From a bacterium (GTDB lineage Bacteria; Margulisbacteria; Marinamargulisbacteria; JAAEMD01), in contig JAAEMD010000535.1 of NCBI GenBank assembly GCA_024225875.1, forward strand, positions 1 to 13,119: a stretch of DNA of 13,119 bases, in the 5' to 3' direction. The notes under the pieces are model-generated. The model saw only the letters and a program-made list of their open reading frames with translations, was not told the origin of the DNA and did not search any database. A program made the position numbers and the translations under genes. Positions 1-6,699 of the stretch are shown here, piece after piece (position 1 is the stretch's first letter; each line of letters opens with the position of its first letter).

Positions 1-101
1 AGCCTCATTTCCCATCAACACTATTGTGGGCCAGTTTGAACTGGTTCAGGCATTTATTCCTGTATGATCATAATCTATGTTCTAATGGATTTTTTCTGGT
101 T

Positions 102-110
102 TGCTATATT
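102..110 (+). promoter_or_regulatory. Possible extended -10 promoter for the first membrane protein
   Basis: TGCTATATT fits the extended -10 pattern TGnTATAAT (TG at 102-103, hexamer 105-110). The -35 region is poor. Transcription would start near 117 and give a leader of about 90 bases before the GTG start. A second candidate, TTGAAA at 154-159 with TAGTAT at 176-181, lies too close to the ribosome binding site to be preferred. This is a sequence match only. Confidence 0.25.
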
Positions 111-119
111 AAAGTGCGA

Positions 120-129
120 AACACGTGTT
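120..129. repeat. Perfect 10-bp palindrome AACACGTGTT, operator-like
   Basis: AACACGTGTT is its own reverse complement. It falls just after the predicted start of transcription from the extended -10 element at 102-110, where a repressor would act. A 10-bp palindrome can arise by chance in A+T-rich DNA, so the functional reading is weak. Confidence 0.25.
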
Positions 130-207
130 AACAAAAAACAGGTGCAACTTATATTGAAAAATTTCGATTATTATATAGTATGTTTTAAATAAGGAGGGAC
201 TTTTGTT

Positions 208-561
208 GTGAATTTACTGCTTTTGTTATTTATCGTTATTATAATACTTAATGTTTTTGTTATGTTACCATCTATGTCTGCCAGAAAGATTTTCGGAACA
301 ATACCTGCTTCGACACTATCTATGTTCTTATATATGTTTTATGAGTCTATTGTCCCGGCTGAATATAATATCAGGCCGGATATACTGGTATTACACCCAC
401 TTATTATAATAAGTTTTATTTTGAATGCCGTTATATCAATAAAAATCATATTGGATAAACAAAATATCAGTCTTCTGGTACTGGGTATGTTATTCTGTAT
501 GACAGGAAGTTTTTTTTACTGGAGCTATTATGTTTTTGTAGTTTGTAACTTTTATTTCTAG
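208..561 (+). CDS. Small integral membrane protein of unknown function
   Basis: I do not recognise this 117-residue protein. It is very hydrophobic. Apparent membrane segments lie at roughly residues 2-20, 60-80 and 88-112, and a weaker one may lie near 31-48. A short polar loop (about 49-58, containing ESIVPAEYNIRPD) separates the second and third. There is no signal peptide cleavage pattern and no catalytic motif. The GTG start is chosen because a strong ribosome binding site, AAGGAGGG at 191-198, sits 9 bases upstream. The gene stands alone: more than 200 bases separate it from serA, which has its own promoter-like sequence. Its high content of Ile, Leu, Phe and Tyr is typical of small membrane proteins, so real coding is likely, but no role can be assigned. 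Confidence 0.7.
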   Translation: MNLLLLLFIVIIILNVFVMLPSMSARKIFGTIPASTLSMFLYMFYESIVPAEYNIRPDILVLHPLIIISFILNAVISIKIILDKQNISLLVLGMLFCMTGSFFYWSYYVFVVCNFYF

Positions 562-638
562 TATCATAATTTACAGTAACTTTCTGACATTACTTATATT
601 CCGCTTAACATTTAGATACCCTCTTTTGTTGACTTAAA

Positions 639-647
639 TGGTATACT
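639..647 (+). promoter_or_regulatory. Probable extended -10 promoter for serA
   Basis: TGGTATACT matches the extended -10 consensus (TG, one base, then TATACT at 642-647). A TTGACT at 629-634 is a good -35 hexamer but is only 7 bases away, so the two cannot work as a pair. Starting from this -10, the leader to the serA ATG at 776 would be about 120 bases. No riboswitch or T-box motif was recognised in that leader. Confidence 0.4.
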
Positions 648-687
648 GCTTTGCAGATAAATTCATAATTTTACAATCATCACGAAC

Positions 688-703
688 TTCATAAAGTTAT
701 GAA
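688..703. repeat. AT-rich inverted repeat in the serA leader
   Basis: TTCATAA at 688-694 and TTATGAA at 697-703 form a perfect 7-bp stem with a 2-base loop. A short T-rich stretch (706-711) follows. The stem has a single G-C pair per arm, so it is too weak for a confident terminator. It could be an incidental palindrome or a regulatory site upstream of serA. Confidence 0.25.
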
Positions 704-775
704 AATTTTTTAAGATCAAATAAAATAATATTACAATAGTCGGATATATCACATGTAACCAGGAGGTCTTGCCTG

Positions 776-2014
776 ATGAAGATTTTGTTTGCTGATAAGT
801 ATCCGGAAATATATTTCAATGATCTGGAAAAAACTGGTAATGAGATTATTTCCAAACCTGATTTGACAGCAGAAGAGCTGCCGAAAAATATTAAAGGGAT
901 TAATATACTGGTTGTACGCAGTACAAAGGTTACTGCTGAAACCATTAGGAAGAGTGACAGGCTTAATTTAATCATTCGGGCCGGGGCCGGGACCAATACA
1001 ATCGCCGTTCAGGAGGCCTCAGATTCAGGTATACTTGTTTGTAACACACCAGGCAGGAATGCTTTAGCAGTTGCAGAACTGGCCTTTGGTTTATTACTGG
1101 CTATTGACAGGAATATACCGGATAACGTTATTGAGATGAGAAAAAAAAAGTGGGATAAGAAGCGCTTCTCTAAAACAAGAGGACTTTGTGGTCGTAAAGT
1201 TGGAATTATTGGTTTAGGTAACACTGGCCTGGCCTTTGCTGAACGGGCAAAAGCATTTGGTATGGAACTTTATGCAGTTGAAAAGCAGGGTAGATCCCCT
1301 TTTAATCAGGAAAGAATAGCTGCTTTAGGATTTTCGTTCTGCAAAGACTTGAACCAGCTTGCAGTCACCTGTGAGGTCTTAACATTTCATGTGCCCTCTG
1401 TAGCAGATACAAGAGGCCTTATTAATGATGATTTATTAAGTTATATGCAGGAAAATGCGATCATAATAAATACGTCCAGAGGTGATATTGTTGATGATGA
1501 TGATGTACTGATCAAGGCTATGGAGAAGAAAAATATCCGTTGCGGCCTTGATGTATTTAATGATGAGCCTTCGTCTTCTGATGATACTATGAATACACCA
1601 CTGTCCCAGCATCCCGGTGTTTATGGTACCCACCATATAGGAGCATCAACTGAGCAGGCTCAACTTGCAATTGCTAAAGAAGTTTTAGATGTAATTAACT
1701 CTTTTGATATGGGAGTAATTAAAAATAGTGTGAACCTGGAAAAGCAGCCCAGAGCCAGTACCTCAGTTTCCATCAGACATTATGACAGAGCCGGGGTTTT
1801 AGCCGGGATTTTTAATGTCTTAAAAGAAAATAACATTAATGTTGAGCAAATGGAAAATAAGATATTTAATGGTGCAGAGGCGGCCTTTGCTACTCTATAT
1901 ACATCGACCCCGGTTTCAGAGGACATAATTAAAAATATAGAGTCTATAGAGCATGTGATTTGTGTTAGTGTACGAAACTATTTTAAACAGCCTGAAGAAA
2001 CAGGGTTCTATTAA
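776..2014 (+). CDS. serA: D-3-phosphoglycerate dehydrogenase (SerA-type, with C-terminal ACT domain)
   Basis: This enzyme oxidises 3-phosphoglycerate to 3-phosphohydroxypyruvate with NAD, the first step of serine synthesis, in the cytoplasm. The 412-residue length matches the short SerA type (E. coli SerA is about 410). The substrate-side motif RAGAGTNTI is at 68-76. The NAD-binding motif GLGNTG is at 146-151. The catalytic trio of D-2-hydroxyacid dehydrogenases is visible as Arg235 (NTSRGDIVD), Glu264 (DVFNDEP) and His287 (THHIGAST). An ACT domain, about residues 329-400, implies allosteric control, usually by serine in this family. The ATG has an ideal AGGAGG at 761-766, 9 bases upstream. 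No serC or serB is adjacent; the next gene is gatC, 123 bases on. Another D-2-hydroxyacid substrate cannot be excluded, but the ACT domain favours phosphoglycerate. Confidence 0.88.
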   Translation: MKILFADKYPEIYFNDLEKTGNEIISKPDLTAEELPKNIKGINILVVRSTKVTAETIRKSDRLNLIIRAGAGTNTIAVQEASDSGILVCNTPGRNALAVAELAFGLLLAIDRNIPDNVIEMRKKKWDKKRFSKTRGLCGRKVGIIGLGNTGLAFAERAKAFGMELYAVEKQGRSPFNQERIAALGFSFCKDLNQLAVTCEVLTFHVPSVADTRGLINDDLLSYMQENAIIINTSRGDIVDDDDVLIKAMEKKNIRCGLDVFNDEPSSSDDTMNTPLSQHPGVYGTHHIGASTEQAQLAIAKEVLDVINSFDMGVIKNSVNLEKQPRASTSVSIRHYDRAGVLAGIFNVLKENNINVEQMENKIFNGAEAAFATLYTSTPVSEDIIKNIESIEHVICVSVRNYFKQPEETGFY

Positions 2015-2020
2015 TATATA

Positions 2021-2089
2021 AGCTGGCTGTTTCAAAGTAAACTGTCCGACACTTAAAGTTTTCAACGGACACTTCAATTTGTACCAGCT
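2021..2089. repeat. Nested inverted repeats between serA and gatC
   Basis: An outer pair AGCTGG (2021-2026) and CCAGCT (2084-2089) encloses an inner pair TGTCCG (2043-2048) and CGGACA (2066-2071). Inside, the direct repeat GACACTT occurs at 2048-2054 and 2068-2074, exactly 20 bp apart. The T-rich run TTCTTTTTT at 2100-2108 follows. It could be an attenuator-like structure after serA, a regulator site, or a remnant of an insertion-sequence end, since some IS families carry several short repeats near their tips. None of these is established. Confidence 0.35.
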
Positions 2090-2099
2090 ATAAACTCAG

Positions 2100-2128
2100 T
2101 TCTTTTTTAAAAATGTTTTTGATATACT
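2100..2128 (+). promoter_or_regulatory. Extended -10 promoter for gatCAB
   Basis: TGATATACT at 2120-2128 matches the extended -10 consensus (hexamer TATACT at 2123-2128). A weak -35, TTCTTT at 2100-2105, is 17 bases upstream. Transcription would begin near 2134-2137, at or just before the gatC ATG at 2138. This leaves little or no leader, in keeping with the absence of a ribosome binding site there. Confidence 0.5.
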
Positions 2129-2137
2129 AAAAATATT

Positions 2138-2422
2138 ATGTCTTTAACAATGAAAGATTTAGAGCAGGTATTATCATTAGCTAACCTGGACGTTGAACCT
2201 CATGAAAAGGAAATTTATCTTGATCAGCTGACTAATATTCTGGAGCAAATGGAAACTTTAGGAAAGCTTGACCTTGAAGGAGTTAAACCTTCTGCTTATG
2301 CCTGTGAGCACAGCACCTTTTTAAGAGAAGATATTGTTAAACAATCAGCTGTGAGTTTAGAAAAAAATGCACCTGAGTGGGAACTAAACTCTTTTAGAGT
2401 GCCTAAAATACTGGCAGATTAG
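2138..2422 (+). CDS. gatC: Asp/Glu-tRNA amidotransferase subunit C
   Basis: GatC is the small subunit that clamps GatA to GatB in the tRNA-dependent amidotransferase, which converts Glu-tRNA(Gln) and, in many bacteria, Asp-tRNA(Asn) to the amidated forms. The 94-residue length is normal. Family features seen are the helical N-terminal half with LANLDVEPHEKE (15-26), the helix around LDQLTNILEQME, the linker LEGVKP (46-51), LREDIV (62-67) and the C-terminal FRVPKIL. The start is uncertain: ATG 2138 and ATG 2150 are in frame and neither has a ribosome binding site. I keep 2138 because the promoter -10 ends at 2128, which suits a leaderless start. gatA follows after 28 bases. Confidence 0.9.
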   Translation: MSLTMKDLEQVLSLANLDVEPHEKEIYLDQLTNILEQMETLGKLDLEGVKPSAYACEHSTFLREDIVKQSAVSLEKNAPEWELNSFRVPKILAD

Positions 2423-2450
2423 CATATTAAAAATTAAAGAGCGGTAAATT

Positions 2451-3914
2451 ATGGAAATATTAGAAAAGTCAGTTAAAGAGATTCATGGGTTATTAAAAAA
2501 CAGAGTACTTAAGTGCAGAGACTTGATTATTCAAACGTATAAGAATATTGAGCAGCAAGAGCCTGAAATCCAGTCTTTTATCAGCCTGGCAAAAGAAGAG
2601 TCGATCAGCAGATCCGAAGAGATAGATCGTCTTTATGATAAAGGTGAAGAGCTGCCTGTGCTGGCAGGCATACCAATAGCAGTCAAGGATAATATTTGTA
2701 TCAAAGGTCAGAAAACTACCTGTGCCTCCAGGATGCTGGCTGATTTTGTAGCTCCCTATGATGCAACAGTAACAAAGAAACTAACAGAGCACTATATGAT
2801 TCCTGTAGGTAAGCTTAATATGGATGAGTTTGCTATGGGTTCTTCTACAGAAAATTCTGTTTTTCATACTACCAGGAACCCATGGTCTCTTGATTGTGTT
2901 CCGGGCGGCTCATCAGGTGGTTCAACAGCATCTGTTGCAGCAGGGCAGGTGCCGCTATCCTTAGGATCTGATACAGGAGGTTCTATAAGGCAGCCGGCCG
3001 CATTTTGCGGGGTAACTGGTTTTAAACCGACTTATGGCCGGGTTTCCCGTTATGGACTGGTTGCTTTTGCTTCTTCTCTTGATCAGATAGGGCCGGTCGC
3101 AAAAAACGTTGAAGATATATCCTGTGTACTAAATGCTATAAGTGGTCATGATAGTATGGACTCTACTTCTGCCGATATAGCAGTTCCGGATTTTACGTTA
3201 TGTCTGGGTAAGGATATAAAAGGTCTCAAAATAGGGGTTCCAGCAGAACTGTTTGGTCCGGCAATTAATTCTGATGTCAGACAATGTGTGATAAATGGGC
3301 TTGAGCTGTTATCAAAAGAGGGCGCCTGCTGGGAAGAAGTAAATATGGAATCATTCCCACATGCTATAGAAACCTACTATATATTATCTTCTGCTGAAGC
3401 TTCTGCAAATCTTGCCCGCTTTGATGGAGTGAAATACGGGCACAGATATCATAATGCAAAAAATATAAAGGAAATGTATAAAAAAACCCGGGGCAGTGGT
3501 TTTGGTTCTGAAGTTAAGCGTAGAATAATTCTGGGCACTTATGTTTTAAGTGCTGGTTATTATGATGCATATTATGCCAAAGCACAGAAGATGAGAACAC
3601 TGTTTAAACTTGATTTTGCAAAGGCCTTTAAGAAATATGATGTACTTATAACACCATCTTCTCCGACAACAGCCTTTAAAATAGGAGAGAAGATAGAAGA
3701 CCCTCTGGATATGTACACTGCAGATATAGCAACTATACCGGTTAACCTTGCCGGATTACCGGCAATTTCAGTTCCCTGCGGTTTTGTGGACGGTCTTCCT
3801 GCTGGTTTGCAGGTTATAGGAAAAGCTTTTGATGAGGAAACTGTTTTAAAGGTAGCGTATAAATATCAGCAGTTAACTGATTTTCATAAGAAAAAACCGA
3901 AACTGCTAAATTAA
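2451..3914 (+). CDS. gatA: Asp/Glu-tRNA amidotransferase subunit A (glutaminase)
   Basis: GatA is the amidase-signature subunit that hydrolyses glutamine and passes ammonia through a channel to GatB. The protein has 487 residues, the usual size. The Ser-cis-Ser-Lys catalytic triad is complete: Lys79 in GIPIAVKDN, Ser154 in PGGSSGGS and the nucleophile Ser178 in DTGGSIRQPA. These positions equal those reported for Staphylococcus aureus GatA. The glycine-rich amidase signature spans about 150-182. The C-terminal part carries the conserved segment TIPVNLAGLPAISVPCG. Upstream of the ATG only a weak AAAGAG-like site is visible (2437-2442), so translation probably depends on coupling to gatC. gatB begins within about 20 bases of the stop. 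Confidence 0.96.
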   Translation: MEILEKSVKEIHGLLKNRVLKCRDLIIQTYKNIEQQEPEIQSFISLAKEESISRSEEIDRLYDKGEELPVLAGIPIAVKDNICIKGQKTTCASRMLADFVAPYDATVTKKLTEHYMIPVGKLNMDEFAMGSSTENSVFHTTRNPWSLDCVPGGSSGGSTASVAAGQVPLSLGSDTGGSIRQPAAFCGVTGFKPTYGRVSRYGLVAFASSLDQIGPVAKNVEDISCVLNAISGHDSMDSTSADIAVPDFTLCLGKDIKGLKIGVPAELFGPAINSDVRQCVINGLELLSKEGACWEEVNMESFPHAIETYYILSSAEASANLARFDGVKYGHRYHNAKNIKEMYKKTRGSGFGSEVKRRIILGTYVLSAGYYDAYYAKAQKMRTLFKLDFAKAFKKYDVLITPSSPTTAFKIGEKIEDPLDMYTADIATIPVNLAGLPAISVPCGFVDGLPAGLQVIGKAFDEETVLKVAYKYQQLTDFHKKKPKLLN

Positions 3915-3931
3915 AAGTGTCAGGAATTAAG

Positions 3932-5386
3932 ATGGAATTTGAACCAGTTATAGGAATAGAGGTGCATGCACAGTTAAAAACCCGGACCAAGCTTTTTTGC
4001 GGTTGTTCAACAAACTCTGGTGAAAAACGCAACAGTAATGTGTGTCCGGTATGTCTGGGTATGCCAGGTGCCCTGCCGGTGTTAAATAAAAAAGCTGTTG
4101 AATATGCAGTTCGAGCAGGTCTGGCATTAAACTGTACGGTAAAAGAGCTCTCTGTCTTTTCTCGAAAAAATTATTTTTATCCTGACTTGCCCAAAGGTTA
4201 TCAGATAAGTCAATTTGATCTTCCTGTCTGTGAAAATGGCAGCATAACTATCGATGTTGATAACAGAAAAAAAACAATAGGTATACAAAGAATACACATG
4301 GAAGAAGATGCCGGAAAACTTATCCATCAGGGATCAGCTTCAATAGCAGGTGCTGATTATTCACTGGTTGATTTGAATAGAGCCTGTGTGCCACTTATTG
4401 AGATCGTGTCCGAGCCTGATATCCGTTCGGCAAGGGAAGCAAGGGTTTATGTAGAAGCATTAAAGCTCATTCTTCAACACACCGGTGTTTGTGATGGCAA
4501 CCTGGAGGAAGGCAGTTTAAGGGCGGATGTTAATATTTCTATAAGACCGTTAGGCCAGGAAAAACTTGGGACCAGGGCAGAAGTGAAGAACCTGAACTCT
4601 TTCAGGAGCCTGGAAAGAGCTGCTACAGTAGAAATTGAAAGGCAGAAGGCGCTGATTATTTCTGGTGGGAAGGTAGTTCAGCAGACTCGAAACTGGGACG
4701 ATGCCAGCCAGAAAACGACAGCGCTCAGAAGCAAAGAAGAAGCTCATGACTACCGGTATTTTCAGGAGCCTGACCTTATACCACTGAGACTACCAGTGGC
4801 AATGATTCGGGAAATAAAAAACTCTATGCCTGAGTTACCTGTTAAGAAAATGGAAAGGTATAAAGCAGATTTAGGATTAAATGACTTTAATAGTTATCAA
4901 ATTTTAGTTGATTGTGATATGAACAGGTACTTTGAAGAGTGTTTATTAATCAAAGAAGATATAGAACCTTCGGAAATATGTAAATGGATTTTAGGTGATC
5001 TTAATGCTTTAGTAAAAGATGGGAATAGTTCCTTTAGTGAATGTAAAGTAACTCCTGAAAAGCTTATTACACTAGTCAAATTAATAAAATCAGGAAAAAT
5101 TTCAGGTAAAATAGCAAAAGAAGTTATCAAAAAAATGTATGAAACAGGGGCAGATCCTGAAAATATAGTAAAAGAATCCGGTGTTGAACAGATTTCTGAT
5201 ACTGATATGCTGCAGGCTGCTGTAGATAAAGTGCTGGCAGCAAACCCTGATGTTGTGTTAAAGATAAAAGCAGGCAAGACCAACTCTGCAAACTTTCTTA
5301 TGGGCCAGGTAATGCGTGAAACTCGCGGTCAGGCACAGCCAGACCTGGTAAGGAAGTTGATTCTTGATACTGTCAATAAAGGTTGA
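3932..5386 (+). CDS. gatB: Asp/Glu-tRNA amidotransferase subunit B (tRNA-binding kinase/amidase)
   Basis: GatB phosphorylates the misacylated aminoacyl-tRNA and completes transamidation with ammonia from GatA. I place the start at ATG 3932, giving 484 residues, because AGGA at 3922-3925 lies 6 bases upstream and the product begins MEFEPVIGIEVHAQL, the family's standard N-terminus. An in-frame GTG at 3917 would add five residues but has no ribosome binding site. The zinc-ribbon cysteines are Cys23, Cys25, Cys38 and Cys41 (FCGC and CPVC). The segments LEEGSLRADVNIS and GTRAEVKNLNSF are conserved family motifs. The C-terminal helical and YqeY-like tRNA-binding domains occupy about residues 325-484, with FLMGQVMRETRGQAQP near the end. 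It is the third gene of a standard gatCAB order. Confidence 0.95.
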   Translation: MEFEPVIGIEVHAQLKTRTKLFCGCSTNSGEKRNSNVCPVCLGMPGALPVLNKKAVEYAVRAGLALNCTVKELSVFSRKNYFYPDLPKGYQISQFDLPVCENGSITIDVDNRKKTIGIQRIHMEEDAGKLIHQGSASIAGADYSLVDLNRACVPLIEIVSEPDIRSAREARVYVEALKLILQHTGVCDGNLEEGSLRADVNISIRPLGQEKLGTRAEVKNLNSFRSLERAATVEIERQKALIISGGKVVQQTRNWDDASQKTTALRSKEEAHDYRYFQEPDLIPLRLPVAMIREIKNSMPELPVKKMERYKADLGLNDFNSYQILVDCDMNRYFEECLLIKEDIEPSEICKWILGDLNALVKDGNSSFSECKVTPEKLITLVKLIKSGKISGKIAKEVIKKMYETGADPENIVKESGVEQISDTDMLQAAVDKVLAANPDVVLKIKAGKTNSANFLMGQVMRETRGQAQPDLVRKLILDTVNKG

Positions 5387-5388
5387 AA

Positions 5389-5405
5389 ACCTTAAAGAGT
5401 AAGGT
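5389..5405. repeat. Short hairpin after gatB
   Basis: ACCTTA (5389-5394) and TAAGGT (5400-5405) form a 6-bp stem with a 5-base loop, starting 2 bases after the gatB stop. No T-run follows, so it is not a convincing intrinsic terminator. It may mark a processing site or may be incidental. Confidence 0.2.
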
Positions 5406-5442
5406 ATTAATAATAAGATATGTGATCGGAGTTTGATTTTTT

Positions 5443-6399
5443 ATGTCAAAATTACCTGGCAGGACAAAGAAAAAATATCTTATTACAGGCGGTGCAGGTT
5501 TTATTGGATCTCACATAGCAGAGGCTCTTGTTAAACATGGAAACAGTGTATCAATTATTGATAATTTCTCTACTGGTAAATGGGAAAACATTAAAAATCT
5601 AAAAGAGCATATTACCATTTTTGAAGAAGATATATGTAGTATTTCAGCAGTAGAAAAAGCTATGAAGGGTATTGACTCTGTTTTTCATACGGCTGCTGTT
5701 GCTTCGGTTTTTCAGTGTAATGAAGATCCTGTGGGAAGCCATAAAGTTAATGTTTCAGGAACGCTGAATATTCTGGAGGCCGCTAGAAACTATAAGGTAC
5801 AAAAGCTTGTATATGCCAGTTCTGCTGCAGTATATGGAGATGGTTCTTCTTTGCCAAAGTGTGAAGATATGCAGACAAGACCAGTATCTTTTTATGCTGA
5901 ACATAAACTGGCTGACGAATATCTGGCTGATTTATATTATCGACATTATGGGCTTGAAACTGTTGGGTTAAGGTATTTTAATGTCTTTGGCCCGAGACAA
6001 ACTTCAGAATCTCAGTATTCTGGGGTTATAAGCATATTCTGCAATGCTTTTAAACATCATAAAAATCCTGTTGTTTTTGGTGATGGGGAACAGACCAGAG
6101 ACTTTATTTATATTAAAGATATTGTCAAAGCCACTCTGCTTGCAGAATCAACACCAGGTATATCAGGTCAAATTTATAATGTTGGTACAGAAAAGCCGGT
6201 AAGTGTTAATGAGATCATAAAAGCGCTTAATAAGTTAACTGGCCGGAATTTAGAAGCAGTATATTCTGAAGCTGTAATGGGAGATATCAAACATTCTTAT
6301 TCATGTATAAATAAAATAAACCATTCTTTAAAATTTACCCCGGAATTTGAATTTATGGAAGGATTAAAGCAACTGTTAAGATATTATTCGATTCTTTAG
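5443..6399 (+). CDS. NAD-dependent nucleotide-sugar epimerase (extended SDR, UDP-hexose 4-epimerase-like)
   Basis: This 318-residue cytoplasmic enzyme belongs to the extended short-chain dehydrogenase family. The NAD-binding motif GGAGFIGSH is at 16-24. The catalytic YxxxK pair is Tyr151 and Lys155 in FYAEHKLADEY, with the active-site serine in YASSAAVYG (124-132). The substrate-side motifs RYFNVFGPRQ (177-186) and FGDGEQTRDFIYIKDIV (212-228) resemble UDP-glucose and UDP-N-acetylglucosamine 4-epimerases (GalE/WbpP type). The exact sugar cannot be read from sequence. GGAG at 5428-5431 lies 11 bases before the ATG. It sits 56 bases after gatB and 12 bases before the ftsL-like gene, so a role in supplying envelope sugars is a reasonable inference. 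The TKKK stretch before the Rossmann fold is a short N-terminal extension. Confidence 0.82.
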   Translation: MSKLPGRTKKKYLITGGAGFIGSHIAEALVKHGNSVSIIDNFSTGKWENIKNLKEHITIFEEDICSISAVEKAMKGIDSVFHTAAVASVFQCNEDPVGSHKVNVSGTLNILEAARNYKVQKLVYASSAAVYGDGSSLPKCEDMQTRPVSFYAEHKLADEYLADLYYRHYGLETVGLRYFNVFGPRQTSESQYSGVISIFCNAFKHHKNPVVFGDGEQTRDFIYIKDIVKATLLAESTPGISGQIYNVGTEKPVSVNEIIKALNKLTGRNLEAVYSEAVMGDIKHSYSCINKINHSLKFTPEFEFMEGLKQLLRYYSIL

Positions 6400-6411
6400 T
6401 TTAAATCTGCT

Positions 6412-6699
6412 ATGAACTTGAAAAATAAAAGACTTGTTTTTTATATATCAACTTATATACTTATTGCTTTATTTGCGATACTGGGTCTCATATATAATAC
6501 TAAAGCAATTCCGATAAATGAGAATATCAGCCAGACTTCACAAAAACTCAGTAAATTGAAAGAAGATAATAGAAAGCTGTATCTGGAACTACACTCCAGA
6601 ACTACTTTAGAGGCTATAGAAAAATATGCTGCAATCACTCTTAATATGGTGCCTGCACCTGAAATACATTATTTGATAAGAGAGTCTAATGAATATTAA
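6412..6699 (+). CDS. ftsL: FtsL-like cell division protein
   Basis: This 95-residue bitopic membrane protein has the FtsL layout. A short basic cytoplasmic N-terminus (NLKNKR) is followed by one membrane helix at about 9-29. An external coiled coil spans about 36-62 (SQKLSKLKEDNRKLYLELHS). The C-terminal motif LEAIEKYAAITLNMVPAPEI resembles the FtsL/DivIC ending of the type 'IE.yA...LGMv.P'. In the divisome FtsL links FtsB and the FtsW-FtsI synthase. The gene directly precedes and overlaps an ftsI-type gene by 11 bases, as ftsL usually does. No ribosome binding site is visible before the ATG, which starts 12 bases after the epimerase stop. FtsL is poorly conserved, so the call rests on topology plus position. 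Confidence 0.68.
   Translation: MNLKNKRLVFYISTYILIALFAILGLIYNTKAIPINENISQTSQKLSKLKEDNRKLYLELHSRTTLEAIEKYAAITLNMVPAPEIHYLIRESNEY

Noticed and set aside
31..49. Short inverted repeats CCAGTT/AACTGG and TGAAC/GTTCA near the left edge
   Set aside because: The stems are short, overlap each other, and no T-run or adjacent gene start gives them a clear role; the end of an upstream gene lies outside the window.
3917..3931. GTG 3917 as the gatB start
   Set aside because: It is only 2 bases after the gatA stop with no ribosome binding site, whereas ATG 3932 has AGGA at 6 bases and gives the canonical GatB N-terminus.
4897..5283. 128-codon open frame antisense to gatB
   Set aside because: It is fully contained in the well-conserved gatB coding sequence on the other strand and its product is a composition shadow.
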